A stretch of 64,000 nucleotides of DNA from Burkholderia ambifaria AMMD (lineage in GTDB: Bacteria > Pseudomonadota > Gammaproteobacteria > Burkholderiales > Burkholderiaceae). Both the position numbers and the translations under genes were made by a program. Shown here piece after piece: positions 36,907 to 47,378 of the stretch. The DNA lies in the NCBI RefSeq assembly GCF_000203915.1, contig NC_008390.1, forward strand, positions 2,728,001-2,792,000, in the 5' to 3' direction. The notes beneath the pieces were generated by a model that was not told the origin of the DNA, did not search any database, and saw nothing but the letters and a program-made list of their open reading frames with translations. How positions within the stretch are numbered: position 1 is the stretch's first letter; each line of letters begins with the position of its first letter.

Positions 36907-36954
36907 GCACGCGCAGCAGGCGCACGCAGTAGGCCCGCGCAGCAGGCGCACGCA
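36903..36954 (+). repeat. 26-bp tandem duplication at the EVE stop codon
   Basis: GTAGGCACGCGCAGCAGGCG plus CACGCA (36903-36928) is repeated at 36929-36954 with one mismatch. The first copy contains the TAG stop. Confidence 0.9.
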
Positions 36955-37129
36955 AGCCAAACGTCAAATCCCGTCAACACGCGCCACCGCCACGGAACTC
37001 GCGGCGCGTTCGCGCGGCCTAAGCAACCGCTGTCGCCCGATCTGGCCGACGGCCGTATTTTCGTCGCGCGGCACGCCCGCGTCGCGCACGCGTGATCCGC
37101 GTGCGCGCCCTCGCACAAGGAGTCCAACA

Positions 37130-37867
37130 ATGACCAAGAAAACCGCACTCGCGCTGTCGCTCGCCCTCGCCGCCGCCGTGCCCGTCGCGCTGACGCTCGC
37201 GTCGCCGGCCGCGCATGCGCAGGCCGCGAACCCGCACTTCCCCGAGCCGGCGGGCGTGCTGTCGCTGTCGTCGCAGGCCAGCGCCGACGTGCCGCAGGAC
37301 ATCATCCACATCACGCTGTTCTACGAACAGCAGGCGAAGGACCCGGGCAGCCTCACGTCCGCGCTGAACCAGCGCGCCGATGCCGCGCTCGCGCAGGCGA
37401 AGGGCGTGTCGGGCGTCACCGCGCACACCGGTGCGTTCTCCGTGTATCCGAGCACCGATCGCGACGGCAAGATTTCCGCATGGCGCGGCCGTACCGAAGT
37501 CGTGCTCGAATCGCGCGATTTCGCGGCGGCGTCGAAGCTCGCGGGCCAGTTGTCGAACCAGATGCAGATCGCGAACGTCGAGTTCTCGCTGTCGCCCGAA
37601 GCGCAGCGCGCGGCCGAGCAGAAGCTCACGACCGAAGCGATCAAGTCGTTCCGCGCACGCGCGGACGAAGCCGCGAAGGCGTTCGGCTACGGCAGCTACT
37701 CGATCCGCGACGTGAACGTCGGCGGCGGGCGCAACGTGCAGCCGTATCCGCGCATGATGGCGATGGCCGCGGCGCCGATGGACGCGAAGATGAGCGCACC
37801 GATCGCGGTCGAAGGCGGCAAGGCGACCGTGTCGGTCACGGTCAACGGCTCGGTGCAGATGAAGTAA
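37130..37867 (+). CDS. Periplasmic SIMPL domain protein (DUF541)
   Basis: A 245-residue exported protein with a signal peptide (LALAAAVPVALTLASPAAHAQA). The DUF541/SIMPL fold is recognised from GVLSLSSQASADVPQDIIHITLFYEQQ, NQRADAALAQAKGV, AHTGAFSVYPSTDRDGKISAWRGRTEVVLESRDF, and the C-terminal KATVSVTVNGSVQMK. Relatives affect oxidative stress tolerance and envelope integrity, with no enzymatic role known. CAAGGAGTCC just before the ATG is a good ribosome binding site. Confidence 0.92.
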   Translation: MTKKTALALSLALAAAVPVALTLASPAAHAQAANPHFPEPAGVLSLSSQASADVPQDIIHITLFYEQQAKDPGSLTSALNQRADAALAQAKGVSGVTAHTGAFSVYPSTDRDGKISAWRGRTEVVLESRDFAAASKLAGQLSNQMQIANVEFSLSPEAQRAAEQKLTTEAIKSFRARADEAAKAFGYGSYSIRDVNVGGGRNVQPYPRMMAMAAAPMDAKMSAPIAVEGGKATVSVTVNGSVQMK

Positions 37868-37895
37868 CGCACATCGCGCCGCACTCCGCAGATGC

Positions 37896-37926
37896 AAAAA
37901 CGCCGGCCCGAGGGCCGGCGTTTTTT
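37896..37926 (+). terminator. Rho-independent terminator after SIMPL gene
   Basis: AAAAACGCCGGCCC-gag-GGCCGGCGTTTTTT; A and T runs on both sides suggest bidirectional function, though lgt ends 110 bases further on. Confidence 0.93.
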
Positions 37927-38035
37927 CGTTCGCGCTCCTGCGATCGATGCGCATGCCGATCGTCTGCATCGGCATCGCATCAAGCGTCATGCGTCACACC
38001 GCACGCGCACGACGCAATCACATCACGCAACCCCA

Positions 38036-38926
38036 TCACGCAGCCGCATTCACCGGACGTCGACGGTAGCCCCACACCAGCAGCGCGATGCCCGCGAGGA
38101 TCATCGGCAGCGACAGCCACTGCCCCATCGACAGGCCGAGCGCGAGCAGGCCGAGGAAGTCGTCCGGTTCGCGCGCGAATTCGACCGTGAAGCGCGCGAG
38201 GCCATAGCCGATCAGGAACAGCGCGGACACCGCACCCAACGGCCGCGGCTTGCGCGAGAAGAAGAACAGCACGAAGAACAGCGCGATGCCTTCGAGCGCG
38301 ATTTCATAGAGCTGCGAAGGATGGCGCGGCAGCATCTGGTACTGCATGAACACGTCGGCGAGATGCCACTTCTCGACGAGCGCCGGATGCTTCGACAGCC
38401 ACGCCGCGTCGTCGCGCATCGCGCCCGGGAACAGCATCGCCCACGGCGCATTCGGATCGGTCACGCGGCCCCACAGCTCGCCGTTGATGAAGTTGCCGAG
38501 CCGCCCGGCCGCAAGCCCCGCCGGCACCATCGGCGCGACGAAATCGGTGACCTGCAGCCAGTGGCGCTTGCGCTGCCATGCGAACAGCACCATCGCGAGC
38601 GTCACGCCGAGGAAGCCGCCGTGGAACGACATCCCGCCCTCCCACACCTTGAACACGTCGAGCGGATGCGAGAAGTAGAAGTCGGCCTTGTAGAACAGCA
38701 CGTAGCCGAGCCGGCCGCCGAGCACGGTGCCGAGCACGCCGTAGAACATCATGTCGTCGATGTCCTTCGCGGTCCAGCCCTGCGCCGCGACATGCGGCAG
38801 CTTCAGGCGGATCCGGCCGACGACGATCGCCGCGATGAAGCCGACGAGATACATGAGGCCGTACCAGCGCACGGCCAGCGGCCCGAGATGGATCGCTACG
38901 GGGTCGAAATTCGGGTGAATGATCAT
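38036..38926 (-). CDS. lgt: Phosphatidylglycerol-prolipoprotein diacylglyceryl transferase
   Basis: Attaches diacylglyceryl to the lipobox Cys, the first step of lipoprotein maturation, in the inner membrane. It has 296 residues with about seven helices. Conserved motifs: [46 protein letters not shown] with the essential His, [19 protein letters not shown] (Lgt signature), and RHPSQLYE. It would lipidate the lipoproteins encoded elsewhere in this window. Confidence 0.97.
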
Positions 38927-39015
38927 GGATTAGCGATGAAGTTTTCGAATGCGGTACGGCGCTCGCACCGGCGCCGCTCCGCGCATTGGACGGCGCCGGC
39001 ACGCCATCGTTCGCA

Positions 39016-39933
39016 TCACGTGGCGAGACCGTGCGCGCGCACGACGTCGATGAAGCCGGCAAGCACGGGACTGACATCGCCCGTGCGCCACACGAGGCCC
39101 GTCTCGACGACCGGCGCGTCGCCGGCGAGCGGCCGGTAGACCACGCCGGTGCGCCGGAGGTTACGCAGCGATTGCGGCACCAGTGCGACGCCCATGCCGG
39201 CCGACACGAGGCTGACGATCGTCTGCATCTGGATCGCCTCCTGGCCGATGTGCGGGGTTTCCCCCGCCGCGCCGTAGCAGCCCGTAATGATGTCATAAAA
39301 GCCGGGCGCCAAACGACGCGGGAAGATCACGAGCGGCAGCGCGGCCAGGTCGGCCAGATGCACGGGCTCGTCCTCTGGCCCATCGGGCGCCGCGGCCGCC
39401 GGCATCGCGACCACCAGCGGCTCGCGCACGACCGGCAGGTACGACAGCCCGGCCGCGTGGCGCGGCGGCACCGGCGGAATCACGAGCCCCGCGTCGATGC
39501 GTCCCGCGACGAGTTCGTCGATCTGCACGTCGCTCGTCGCCTCCGCGAGCTGCAGCCGCACCTGCGGATAGCGCGCGCCGAACGCGCGCAGCAGCGACGG
39601 CAGCAGCCCGTAATCGGCGGTCGACACGAACGCGAGCGACAGCGAACCGGCTTCGCCGCGCGCGAGGCGCCGCGCAAGCGGCGGCAGCGCGTCGGCCGAC
39701 GCGAGCAGCCGGCGCACGTCGGGCAGCAGCGCCGCGCCGACCGCCGTCAGCGCGACCGAGCGCTTGGTACGCACGAACAGCGCGACGCCGAGCGCCTCCT
39801 CGAGCGCCCGGATCGCCTGCGACAGCGGCGGCTGCGTCATCGACAGGCGCTCGGCCGCGCGGCCGAAGTGGCGCTCGTCGGCAACGGTCACGAAATAGCG
39901 CCACTGGCGCAGGTCGGGCGTGGGCTCAGCCAT
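39016..39933 (-). CDS. LysR-family transcriptional regulator, divergent from ilvD
   Basis: A 305-residue LysR regulator: N-terminal winged helix (RQWRYFVTVADERHFGRAAERLSMTQPPLSQAIRALEEALG, residues 8-50) and a C-terminal periplasmic-binding-like effector domain. It is divergent from ilvD with 134 bases between starts, an arrangement typical of a regulator controlling its neighbour, but ilvD also fits constitutive expression. Effector unknown. Confidence 0.92.
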   Translation of the reverse strand: MAEPTPDLRQWRYFVTVADERHFGRAAERLSMTQPPLSQAIRALEEALGVALFVRTKRSVALTAVGAALLPDVRRLLASADALPPLARRLARGEAGSLSLAFVSTADYGLLPSLLRAFGARYPQVRLQLAEATSDVQIDELVAGRIDAGLVIPPVPPRHAAGLSYLPVVREPLVVAMPAAAAPDGPEDEPVHLADLAALPLVIFPRRLAPGFYDIITGCYGAAGETPHIGQEAIQMQTIVSLVSAGMGVALVPQSLRNLRRTGVVYRPLAGDAPVVETGLVWRTGDVSPVLAGFIDVVRAHGLAT

Positions 39934-40067
39934 GCTTCACTCATTCGCAAAACGACTTAATAAGCGACAAATAATATATTGGACATCCCAAACCGGACAC
40001 TCCATTCTTGATCGATCCGAACCGGCGCGCCGTTCGCGCGCGCCACCATACAACGATGGAGTCCCCC

Positions 40068-41741
40068 ATGCCGTACAACCGTCGCTCGAAGCACATCACG
40101 CAAGGCGTGGCCCGTTCGCCGAACCGCTCGATGTATTACGCCCTCGGCTACCAGAAGGACGATTTCGACAAGCCGATGATCGGCATCGCGAACGGCCACT
40201 CGACGATCACGCCGTGCAACTCGGGCCTGCAGCGGCTGTCGGACGCGGCCGTCGCGGCGGTCAAGGCGGCCGACGCGAACCCGCAGATCTTCGGCACGCC
40301 GACGATCTCGGACGGCATGTCGATGGGCACCGAGGGGATGAAGTACTCGCTCGTGTCGCGTGAAGTGATCGCCGATTGCATCGAGACCTGCGTACAGGGC
40401 CAGTGGATGGACGGCGTGGTGGTGGTCGGCGGCTGCGACAAGAACATGCCGGGCGGGATGATCGCGCTCGCGCGCCTGAACGTGCCGGGTATCTACGTGT
40501 ACGGCGGCACGATCCGCCCCGGCCACTGGAAGGGCCGCGACCTGACGATCGTGTCGTCGTTCGAGGCGGTCGGCGAATTCACCGCGGGCCGGATGTCGCA
40601 GGAGGATTTCGAAGGGGTCGAGAAGAACGCGTGCCCGACCTCGGGGTCGTGCGGCGGGATGTACACGGCGAACACGATGAGCTCGTCGTTCGAGGCGCTC
40701 GGCATGTCGCTGCTGTACTCGTCGACGATGGCGAACCCCGATCAGGAGAAGGTCGATTCGGCCGCCGAATCGGCGCGTGTGCTGGTCGAGGCCGTGAAGC
40801 GCGACCTTAAGCCGCGCGACATCATCACGAAGGCATCGATCGAGAACGCGGTGTCGCTGATCATGGCCACCGGCGGCTCGACCAACGCGGTGCTGCACTA
40901 TCTCGCGATCGCGCACGCGGCCGAGATCGACTGGACGATCGACGACTTCGAGCGCATCCGCAAGCGCGTGCCGGTGCTCTGCGACCTGAAGCCGTCGGGT
41001 CAGTACGTCGCGACCGATCTTCACCAGGCGGGCGGCATCCCGCAGGTGCTGCGCATCCTGCTCGATGCGGGGCTGCTGCACGGCGACTGCATGACGATCA
41101 CCGGCCGCACGATCGCCGAGGAATTGAAGGACGTGCCGGGCGTGCCGCGCGCGGACCAGAAGGTGATCTTCCCGATCGATCGCGCGCTGTACAAGGAAGG
41201 GCATCTCGCGATCCTGAAGGGCAACCTCGCGGAACACGGCGCGGTCGCGAAGATCACCGGCCTGAAGAACCCGGTGATCACGGGCCCGGCCCGCGTGTTC
41301 GACGACGAGCAAAGCGCGATGGACGCGATCCTCGCCGACCGGATCCGCGCGGGCGACGTGCTGGTGCTGCGCTATCTCGGCCCACAGGGCGGCCCCGGCA
41401 TGCCGGAAATGCTCGCGCCGACGTCGGCGATCATCGGCAAGGGGCTCGGCGAATCGGTCGGCTTCATCACGGACGGCCGCTTCTCGGGCGGCACCTGGGG
41501 GATGGTGGTCGGCCACGTCGCGCCGGAGGCGTTCGTCGGCGGCACGATCGCGCTCGTGCAGGAAGGCGATTCGATCACGATCGATGCGCACCGGCGGGTG
41601 CTGCAACTGAACGTCGACGACGCGGAGCTCGCGCGCCGCCGCGCCGCGTGGAAGCAGCCGGCGCCGCGCTACACGCGCGGCGTGCTGGCCAAGTATGCGG
41701 CCCTCGCCCGCCCGGCGAACCAGGGCGCCGTCACCGGTTGA
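40068..41741 (+). CDS. ilvD: Dihydroxy-acid dehydratase
   Basis: An Fe-S enzyme converting dihydroxy-isovalerate and -methylvalerate to 2-oxo acids in valine, leucine and isoleucine synthesis. It has 557 residues. Cluster-binding Cys residues are in TPCNSGLQ (near 50), GCDKNMPGG (near 124) and [16 protein letters not shown] (near 193). [10 protein letters not shown] is near the N terminus and TDGRFSGG in the C-terminal domain. The ATG at 40068 has GGAG 7 bases upstream; ATGs at 40056 and an upstream ATT/ATG-like extension were rejected. Confidence 0.97.
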   Translation: MPYNRRSKHITQGVARSPNRSMYYALGYQKDDFDKPMIGIANGHSTITPCNSGLQRLSDAAVAAVKAADANPQIFGTPTISDGMSMGTEGMKYSLVSREVIADCIETCVQGQWMDGVVVVGGCDKNMPGGMIALARLNVPGIYVYGGTIRPGHWKGRDLTIVSSFEAVGEFTAGRMSQEDFEGVEKNACPTSGSCGGMYTANTMSSSFEALGMSLLYSSTMANPDQEKVDSAAESARVLVEAVKRDLKPRDIITKASIENAVSLIMATGGSTNAVLHYLAIAHAAEIDWTIDDFERIRKRVPVLCDLKPSGQYVATDLHQAGGIPQVLRILLDAGLLHGDCMTITGRTIAEELKDVPGVPRADQKVIFPIDRALYKEGHLAILKGNLAEHGAVAKITGLKNPVITGPARVFDDEQSAMDAILADRIRAGDVLVLRYLGPQGGPGMPEMLAPTSAIIGKGLGESVGFITDGRFSGGTWGMVVGHVAPEAFVGGTIALVQEGDSITIDAHRRVLQLNVDDAELARRRAAWKQPAPRYTRGVLAKYAALARPANQGAVTG

Positions 41742-41816
41742 TGCGGCGCGCGAGTCATGCGACCCCACTTCACGCGGCCGCCCAGGAAACGCGCAAAACG
41801 CGTTTCCCCTTTGCTT

Positions 41817-41823
41817 TTATAAT
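41817..41823 (+). promoter_or_regulatory. Likely -10 box of the cytochrome c gene
   Basis: TTATAAT stands out in GC-rich surroundings 44 bases before the cytochrome start. A hairpin GAAACGCG-caaaa-CGCGTTTC just upstream (41787-41807) may end ilvD transcription. Confidence 0.45.
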
Positions 41824-41866
41824 GCGCGGACCGTGAAGCCGGCCGTCCCCGCCGGCGGAGAACCGC

Positions 41867-42196
41867 ATGAAACAAACGATATCGCGCGCGCTGCTCGCGG
41901 CGCTGCTGACCGGCAGCGCGGCGGCCGCGCACGCCGACCTGGCCGGCGACGGGCTCGCGCTCGCGCAGCGCAAGAACTGCGTGGCCTGCCATGCAGTCAG
42001 CAAGCCGCTGATGGGCCCGCCGTTCCACGACATCGCGGGCAAGTACGCGACGCGCGCCGACGCGGTCGATTACCTCGCGCAATCGATCGTAAAGGGCAGT
42101 ATCGGGGTATGGGGCAGCGTGCCGATGCCCGCCAATACGCAGCTGACGAGCGCCGAGGCGCACACGCTCGCGCAGTGGGTGATGTCGCTGCATTGA
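41867..42196 (+). CDS. Small periplasmic class I cytochrome c
   Basis: A 109-residue cytochrome with a signal peptide (LLAALLTGSAAAAHAD). The mature domain has one heme-attachment motif CVACH (near residue 39) and the axial Met in VPMPANTQ (near residue 87), in a cytochrome c551/c552-like arrangement. It is a soluble electron carrier; the partner oxidase is not in the window. It follows ilvD with 125 bases between, likely with its own promoter. Confidence 0.92.
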   Translation: MKQTISRALLAALLTGSAAAAHADLAGDGLALAQRKNCVACHAVSKPLMGPPFHDIAGKYATRADAVDYLAQSIVKGSIGVWGSVPMPANTQLTSAEAHTLAQWVMSLH

Positions 42197-42306
42197 GCCG
42201 GATGAACGGGCACCGCCCGGCTCTCTTCGACACGACCGGCCCGTAGATCGCCATCGACAAGGAACGGAACCACACTCGCGTTCCCCTGCACGAAACGATC
42301 GTGCAC

Positions 42307-42999
42307 TCAGCCTGAACGACCGGTCCCGCGGCGAGCGATCTCTTCGTCGACCGCGTCGCGGACCCACTCCATCACTTCCGTTTCGAGCGCCAGCGCCACC
42401 TCGCGCGTGATCTGGCCGACCAGCCACGCCGTATGGTCGTGCAGCGCGTCGCGGCAGCGGGCCTCGATGGCCTCGCGGCCTTCCCCGGTCAGATAATTCG
42501 TCAGCCGATTGCGCAGACGCTCGGCGATATGCTGCGCGTCCTCCGGCGTCAACGCGGCGGCCGGATGCGTGTCCGGCTGCACCACCGCGGCGGCGAGATG
42601 ATCGGTAGCCAGCTCGTCGGCACCCGGCGCGACCCCGTGCGGCAGCATCGCTTCGCCGGCCTGCGCCGGCACCGCGGCAAAGCCGGGCTGCTGCGCGTCG
42701 TCGGCGGCCAGCGCGGAGCGCAGCGGCGCCTGCATCCCGGCCGCTTCCTCGGCCACCACACGCCCGGCGGCACCCGGTAGCGCCGGCGCGTCGCTGTCGC
42801 CCGGCAGTTCGACGGTCGGGACGTGCGGCGTCGGCACCGGCTCGACCACCACGAATTCGGGGTCGGTTCCTGTGTGTTCCGGCACGGCGGCATCGTCGCG
42901 CGGCGGCATATCGGCCGCGGAAGAACGCGCCGGCACCGGCTTGCCCGGCACCAGCACGTCGGTCAGCGTCGGGATCGAAGAGGATTCGGCTTGTGTCAC
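42307..42999 (-). CDS. DUF2486 family protein
   Basis: A 230-residue acidic protein. The N terminus SSIPTLTDVLVPGKP is the conserved part seen in the Burkholderia DUF2486 family. The middle is a low-complexity Ala/Pro/Glu region, and the last 85 residues form a helical domain (EDAQHIAERLRNRLTNYLTGEGREAIEARC). No signal peptide or membrane segment. It follows holC on the same strand (25 bases), making a pepA-holC-DUF2486 unit. The short conserved DVLVPG motif suggests a protein-binding peptide, possibly linked to the replisome neighbour, but this is speculation. Confidence 0.8.
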   Translation of the reverse strand: MTQAESSSIPTLTDVLVPGKPVPARSSAADMPPRDDAAVPEHTGTDPEFVVVEPVPTPHVPTVELPGDSDAPALPGAAGRVVAEEAAGMQAPLRSALAADDAQQPGFAAVPAQAGEAMLPHGVAPGADELATDHLAAAVVQPDTHPAAALTPEDAQHIAERLRNRLTNYLTGEGREAIEARCRDALHDHTAWLVGQITREVALALETEVMEWVRDAVDEEIARRGTGRSG

Positions 43000-43024
43000 G
43001 GGAAGGCTCCGTCGACGGTTGCGG

Positions 43025-43441
43025 CTAACTGCCCTGCTTGTAGTTGTTCAGCGCGTAGCCGCGATCGCGGTAGAAGCGATAGCGGTCGCGGCCCGCGGCC
43101 AGCTCGTCCGGCGCGTTGCCGACCACCTCGAGCAAGCGCTCGAAGCGGGCGAACTGCGCGGGCACGGCCGCGCCGAGGTTCAGCAGCACATGATAATGCG
43201 GCGCCTGGTCGAGATCGGCGGCCAGCACGATCGGCGTGCCGGCCGCGTGCGCGCTGTCGACGCCGCAATGCGGAATGAAATCGAGCGGCGAGAACGTCCA
43301 GAGCCGCTCGTCGAGCGCGCGCAGGCGCGCGGGTTCCGCGACCACGACGACCGGCTGCCCGGCCTGATAGGCCTTGCGCAGCAGCCGGCATGCGTACGCG
43401 AGCGAATCGCCGACGTTCGAATGGAAATCGATTCGCGTCAT
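43025..43441 (-). CDS. holC: DNA polymerase III chi subunit
   Basis: A clamp-loader accessory subunit that links the polymerase III holoenzyme to SSB. The 138-residue protein has the family pattern MTRIDFHSNVGDSLAYACRLLRKAYQAGQPVVVVAE, LWTFSPLDFIPHC, and the C-terminal RDRYRFYRDRGYALNNYK. Its location after pepA is the common proteobacterial order. Confidence 0.94.
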   Translation of the reverse strand: MTRIDFHSNVGDSLAYACRLLRKAYQAGQPVVVVAEPARLRALDERLWTFSPLDFIPHCGVDSAHAAGTPIVLAADLDQAPHYHVLLNLGAAVPAQFARFERLLEVVGNAPDELAAGRDRYRFYRDRGYALNNYKQGS

Positions 43442-43475
43442 TGCCCGCGCACCCGCATCGTCGTGAGACCTGCCA

Positions 43476-44987
43476 TCACTGGCCGGCGCGGTCGATCAGG
43501 AACTGCGCGAGCAGCGGCACCGGACGGCCGGTCGCGCCCTTCGCCGCGCCGCCCTTCCAGGCGGTGCCGGCGATGTCCAGATGCGCCCACGGATAGCTGT
43601 CGGTGAAGCGCGACAGGAAGCACGCGGCCGTCACGGCACCGGCCGGACGCCCGCCGATGTTCGCGATGTCCGCGAAGTTCGACTTCAGCTGATCCTGGTA
43701 CTCGTCGTCGAGCGGCATGCGCCACGCCGGATCGTTCGCTTCGCGCGATGCGTCGAGCAGTTCGCCCGCCAGCGCGTCGTCCTTCGAGAACAGGCCGCTG
43801 TTGTGGGTGCCGAGCGCGATCACGCACGCGCCTGTCAGCGTCGCCACGTCGATCACCGCGGCCGGCTTGAAGCGTTCTGCATAGGTCAGCGCGTCGCACA
43901 GGATCAGGCGGCCCTCGGCGTCGGTGTTCAGCACCTCGATCGTCAGCCCCTTCATGCTGGTGACGATGTCGCCCGGCTTCGTCGCGTTGCCGCCCGGCAT
44001 GTTCTCGCAGGTCGGCACGATCGCGACGACGTTGATCTTCAGGCCCATTTCGGCGACCGCACGCATCGTGCCGAGCACCGAACCGGCGCCGCACATGTCG
44101 TACTTCATCTCGTCCATGGCCTCGCCCGGCTTCAGCGAGATGCCGCCCGTGTCGAACGTGATGCCCTTGCCGACCAGCACGACCGGCGCGGCCTTCGCGG
44201 CGGCGCCCTGGTAGTGCAGCACGATGAACTGCGGCGGCTCGACCGACGCGCGCGCGACCGACAGGAACGACCCCATGTTGAGCGCCTGGATCTGCTTCAG
44301 GCCGAGCACCTCGGCCTTCAGACCCCAATCCTTCGCGATCTTCTTCGCGGTGTTGCCGAGATAGGTGGGCGTGCACACGTTGCCCGGCAGGTTGCCCAGG
44401 TCGCGCGTGAGATCCATCCCGTTCGCCAGCGCGACGGCCTGCTTGACCGCCAGCTTCGCCGCCTTTTCATCGACCGGATCGACGCTGAACACGACGCGCT
44501 TGAGCGTGTGCGACGCCGGTTCCGGCTTGCTCTTCATCTGCGTGAAGCGGTAGGTCTCGTTGCGCAGCGCGAGAATCGCCGCGCGCACGCCCCAGTCGGA
44601 GCTGCGCTCGTCGACCGGCAGCTGCGCGAGCGTGAACGTGACCTGGACGATCTTGGTCGACAGCAGCGCGCGCCATGCGGCCGTCACCGCGTCGGTGTAG
44701 GCTTTCTGATTGAAAGCGTCCTGCTTGCCGAGGCCGACGAGCAGCACGCGCGACGCACCGATGCCCGATACTTCATGCAGGAACAGCGTCTTGCCGCGCT
44801 TGCCGTCCATGTCGCCGGCCTTCACCACGCGCGAGATCAGCCCCTTGGTGGCCGTGTCGATGTCGAGCGCCGCGCCCGAAAGGGTTTGCGCCTCGAAGAT
44901 GCCCAGCACGATGCAATCGGACTTCCCCGTCAGGAACCCCTTGGCCTCGCCTTTGCTCCAATCACAGCCTTTTATGCTAAAGTCCAT
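43476..44987 (-). CDS. pepA: Leucyl aminopeptidase
   Basis: A cytosolic two-metal M17 aminopeptidase. It has 503 residues: the N-terminal regulatory domain, then the catalytic domain with [33 protein letters not shown] (metal ligands Lys and Asp) and the family signature [14 protein letters not shown] near residue 345. In other bacteria PepA also binds DNA in recombination and regulation. It is divergent from lptF with 122 bases between starts. Confidence 0.97.
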   Translation of the reverse strand: MDFSIKGCDWSKGEAKGFLTGKSDCIVLGIFEAQTLSGAALDIDTATKGLISRVVKAGDMDGKRGKTLFLHEVSGIGASRVLLVGLGKQDAFNQKAYTDAVTAAWRALLSTKIVQVTFTLAQLPVDERSSDWGVRAAILALRNETYRFTQMKSKPEPASHTLKRVVFSVDPVDEKAAKLAVKQAVALANGMDLTRDLGNLPGNVCTPTYLGNTAKKIAKDWGLKAEVLGLKQIQALNMGSFLSVARASVEPPQFIVLHYQGAAAKAAPVVLVGKGITFDTGGISLKPGEAMDEMKYDMCGAGSVLGTMRAVAEMGLKINVVAIVPTCENMPGGNATKPGDIVTSMKGLTIEVLNTDAEGRLILCDALTYAERFKPAAVIDVATLTGACVIALGTHNSGLFSKDDALAGELLDASREANDPAWRMPLDDEYQDQLKSNFADIANIGGRPAGAVTAACFLSRFTDSYPWAHLDIAGTAWKGGAAKGATGRPVPLLAQFLIDRAGQ

Positions 44988-45109
44988 CGCGCTTGTCCTC
45001 GGATAAAATCTGGGCTAAGGATGAAAGCCGCAATTATCCGCTATTTTTCCCGTGGCGGCGCGAGCGCTCCACCACGCGTGCGCAGCCTCCCGCCCTCTTC
45101 TCATCAAGA

Positions 45110-46201
45110 ATGATCTTCGAACGCTCCCTCCAGCGCGAGCTTGCGTATACGGCTGGCGCCGTGTTCATGGTGCTGCTCACGATCATGCTCACGACGATGA
45201 TGATCCGCATCGTCGGCTATGCCGCGTCCGGCGAAATCGATCCGCGGGACGTGCTCGTGCTGATCGGCCTGACCGTGATCGGCTATCTCGCCGTGATGCT
45301 CGTCGTCACGCTGTTCGTGTCGATCCTGTTCGTGCTGACCCGGTGGTACCGGGACTCCGAAATGGTCGTCTGGCTCGCGTCCGGCGTCAGCCTCACGCGC
45401 CTGATCAAGCCGATCGGCGTGTTCGCCACGCCGCTCATCCTGCTGATCGCGTTCTTCGCGTTCGTCGGCTGGCCGTGGTCGAACCAGCAGAGCAAGATGA
45501 TCAAGGCGCGCTTCCAGCAGCGCGACGAGATCTCGCTGCTCGCGCCCGGCCAGTTCCGCGAATCGGCGTCGAACCATCGCGTGTTCTTCATCGAGAAGAT
45601 GTCGCCTGACCAGAGCAAGGTGCAGAACGTGTTCGTCACGTCGACCGAGAACGGCAAGGTCAATATCGTCGTATCGCACACGGGCCACACAGAAACGAAG
45701 GACGGCGATCGTTTCGTCGTGCTGGAAGATGGCCGCCGCTACGACGGCACGCCCGGCCAGCCGAACTTCAAGATCATGGAGTTCCAGCGCTACGGCGTGA
45801 AGATCACGAGCACCCCGGTCACCAACGTGCCGACCACCAACAGCACGCCCACGCCGGACCTGCTGCGCAACCCGACGCGCGACAACCTCGCGGAATTCGC
45901 GTGGCGCGCGGGCTTGCCGCTGATCGCGATCAACCTGATGGTGCTCGGCATCCCGCTGTCGTACCAGAACCCGCGCCGCAGCCGCACGATCAACCTCGTG
46001 ATGGCCGTGCTGATCTACCTCACGTACTCGAACCTGCTGAACGTCGTGCAGGCGCAGATCGAGCAGGGCAAGATGTCGTTCGGCGTCGGCCTGGTCGGCC
46101 TGCATGTGGTTGTCGCGGCGATCGTCGCGCTCATCTTCTGGTTGCGCGTGCGCAACCGTCCGCTGTTGACACGCGCGCTGTTCGGCCGCTCGGGAGCATG
46201 A
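45110..46201 (+). CDS. lptF: LPS export permease LptF
   Basis: A transmembrane component of the LptB2FG ABC exporter that extracts LPS from the inner membrane. The 363-residue protein belongs to the YjgP/YjgQ family: N-terminal helices from MIFERSLQRELAYTAGAVFMVLLTIMLTTMMI, a periplasmic beta-jellyroll domain in the middle, and three C-terminal helices. The upstream in-frame start at 44993 lies in the pepA promoter and was rejected. The stop is 3 bases from lptG. Confidence 0.96.
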   Translation: MIFERSLQRELAYTAGAVFMVLLTIMLTTMMIRIVGYAASGEIDPRDVLVLIGLTVIGYLAVMLVVTLFVSILFVLTRWYRDSEMVVWLASGVSLTRLIKPIGVFATPLILLIAFFAFVGWPWSNQQSKMIKARFQQRDEISLLAPGQFRESASNHRVFFIEKMSPDQSKVQNVFVTSTENGKVNIVVSHTGHTETKDGDRFVVLEDGRRYDGTPGQPNFKIMEFQRYGVKITSTPVTNVPTTNSTPTPDLLRNPTRDNLAEFAWRAGLPLIAINLMVLGIPLSYQNPRRSRTINLVMAVLIYLTYSNLLNVVQAQIEQGKMSFGVGLVGLHVVVAAIVALIFWLRVRNRPLLTRALFGRSGA

Positions 46202-46204
46202 TCG

Positions 46205-47353
46205 ATGCGGCTCTATGAAAAATACTTCGCGCGGCAGATCTACGTCACGTTCATCTTCATCCTGTTCGCGTTCTCGGGCCTGTTCTTCTTCTTCGACCTG
46301 ATCAGCGAACTGAACTCGGTCGGGCACGGCAACTACAAGTTCGGCTACGCGGTGCTGCGCGTCGCGCTGCAAACGCCGTCGCGCTTCTACGAGATCATCC
46401 CGGTCGCCGCGTTGATCAGCGCGATCTACGTGTTCGCGCAAATGGCAGCGAACTCGGAATTCACGATCTTCCGCGTGTCGGGCCTTGCGACCAACCAGGC
46501 GCTGCGCTCGCTGCTGAAGATCGGCATTCCGCTCGTGATCATCACCTACCTGATCGGCGAATTCGTCGGCCCGTACGCCGACCAGCTGTCCGAACGCGTG
46601 CGGCTGCAGGCGCTCGGCGCGTCGGTGTCGTCGAACTTCCAGTCGGGCGTGTGGGTGAAGGACACGCTCGCGGCCCGCGAGAACGGCGAGCAGGTCACGC
46701 GCTTCGTCAACGTCGGCAACCTGTCGCCCGATTCGACGATCAGCAACGTGCGCATCTACGAGTTCGACTCGAAATTCCAGCTGCAGAACGTGCGGATCGC
46801 GCAGACGGGCCGCTACGAGCCGCCCGGCCACTGGCTGCTCACCGGCGTGACGGAAACCGAACTGACGCCGATCAAGCCGATCAGCGGCGCACCGGCCGAC
46901 GCGCTGAACCCCGTGTACCGGTCGCAGCAGGTCACGCTGCCGGAATACCGGCTGCGCTCGGACCTGACCCCGCAGATCCTGTCGGTGTTGCTCGTGTCGC
47001 CGGAGCGGATGTCGCTCATCAACCTGTTCCGCTACATCCAGCACTTGCGCGAGAATCAGCAGGACACGCAGCGCTACGACATCGCGCTGTGGCGCAAGCT
47101 GCTCTACCCGTTCGCGGTGTTCGTGATGCTCGTGCTGTCGCTGCCGTTCGCGTACCTGCATACGCGCGCCGGCGTGGTCGGCGTGAAGGTGTTCGGCGGC
47201 ATCATGCTCGGCATGAGCTTCCAGCTGCTCAACACGCTGTTCTCGCACATCGGCACGCTGAACACGTGGCCCGCGCCGCTCACCGCGGCGACGCCGGGCC
47301 TCATCTATCTCGCGCTCGGCCTGTTCGCGCTCAAGTGGGTCGACCGGCACTGA
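46205..47353 (+). CDS. lptG: LPS export permease LptG
   Basis: Partner of LptF in LPS extraction. It has 382 residues: MRLYEKYFARQIYVTFIFILFAFSGLFFFFDLI, then AALISAIYVFAQMAANSEFTIFRVSG, a periplasmic domain (about 130-270) and C-terminal helices with LPFAYLHTRAGVVGVKVFGGIMLGMSFQLLN. Only 3 bases separate it from lptF, and the sirohydrochlorin chelatase-like gene follows 25 bases later. Confidence 0.96.
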   Translation: MRLYEKYFARQIYVTFIFILFAFSGLFFFFDLISELNSVGHGNYKFGYAVLRVALQTPSRFYEIIPVAALISAIYVFAQMAANSEFTIFRVSGLATNQALRSLLKIGIPLVIITYLIGEFVGPYADQLSERVRLQALGASVSSNFQSGVWVKDTLAARENGEQVTRFVNVGNLSPDSTISNVRIYEFDSKFQLQNVRIAQTGRYEPPGHWLLTGVTETELTPIKPISGAPADALNPVYRSQQVTLPEYRLRSDLTPQILSVLLVSPERMSLINLFRYIQHLRENQQDTQRYDIALWRKLLYPFAVFVMLVLSLPFAYLHTRAGVVGVKVFGGIMLGMSFQLLNTLFSHIGTLNTWPAPLTAATPGLIYLALGLFALKWVDRH

Positions 47354-47378
47354 GCGCCGTCACGACGGAGGCTTCGAC

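Noticed and set aside
36903..36954. Short repeats as a CRISPR remnant
   Set aside because: Only two adjacent direct copies without spacers and no cas genes.
45104..47350. 748-codon minus-strand frame opposite lptF-lptG
   Set aside because: Charged low-complexity shadow; lptFG are certain.
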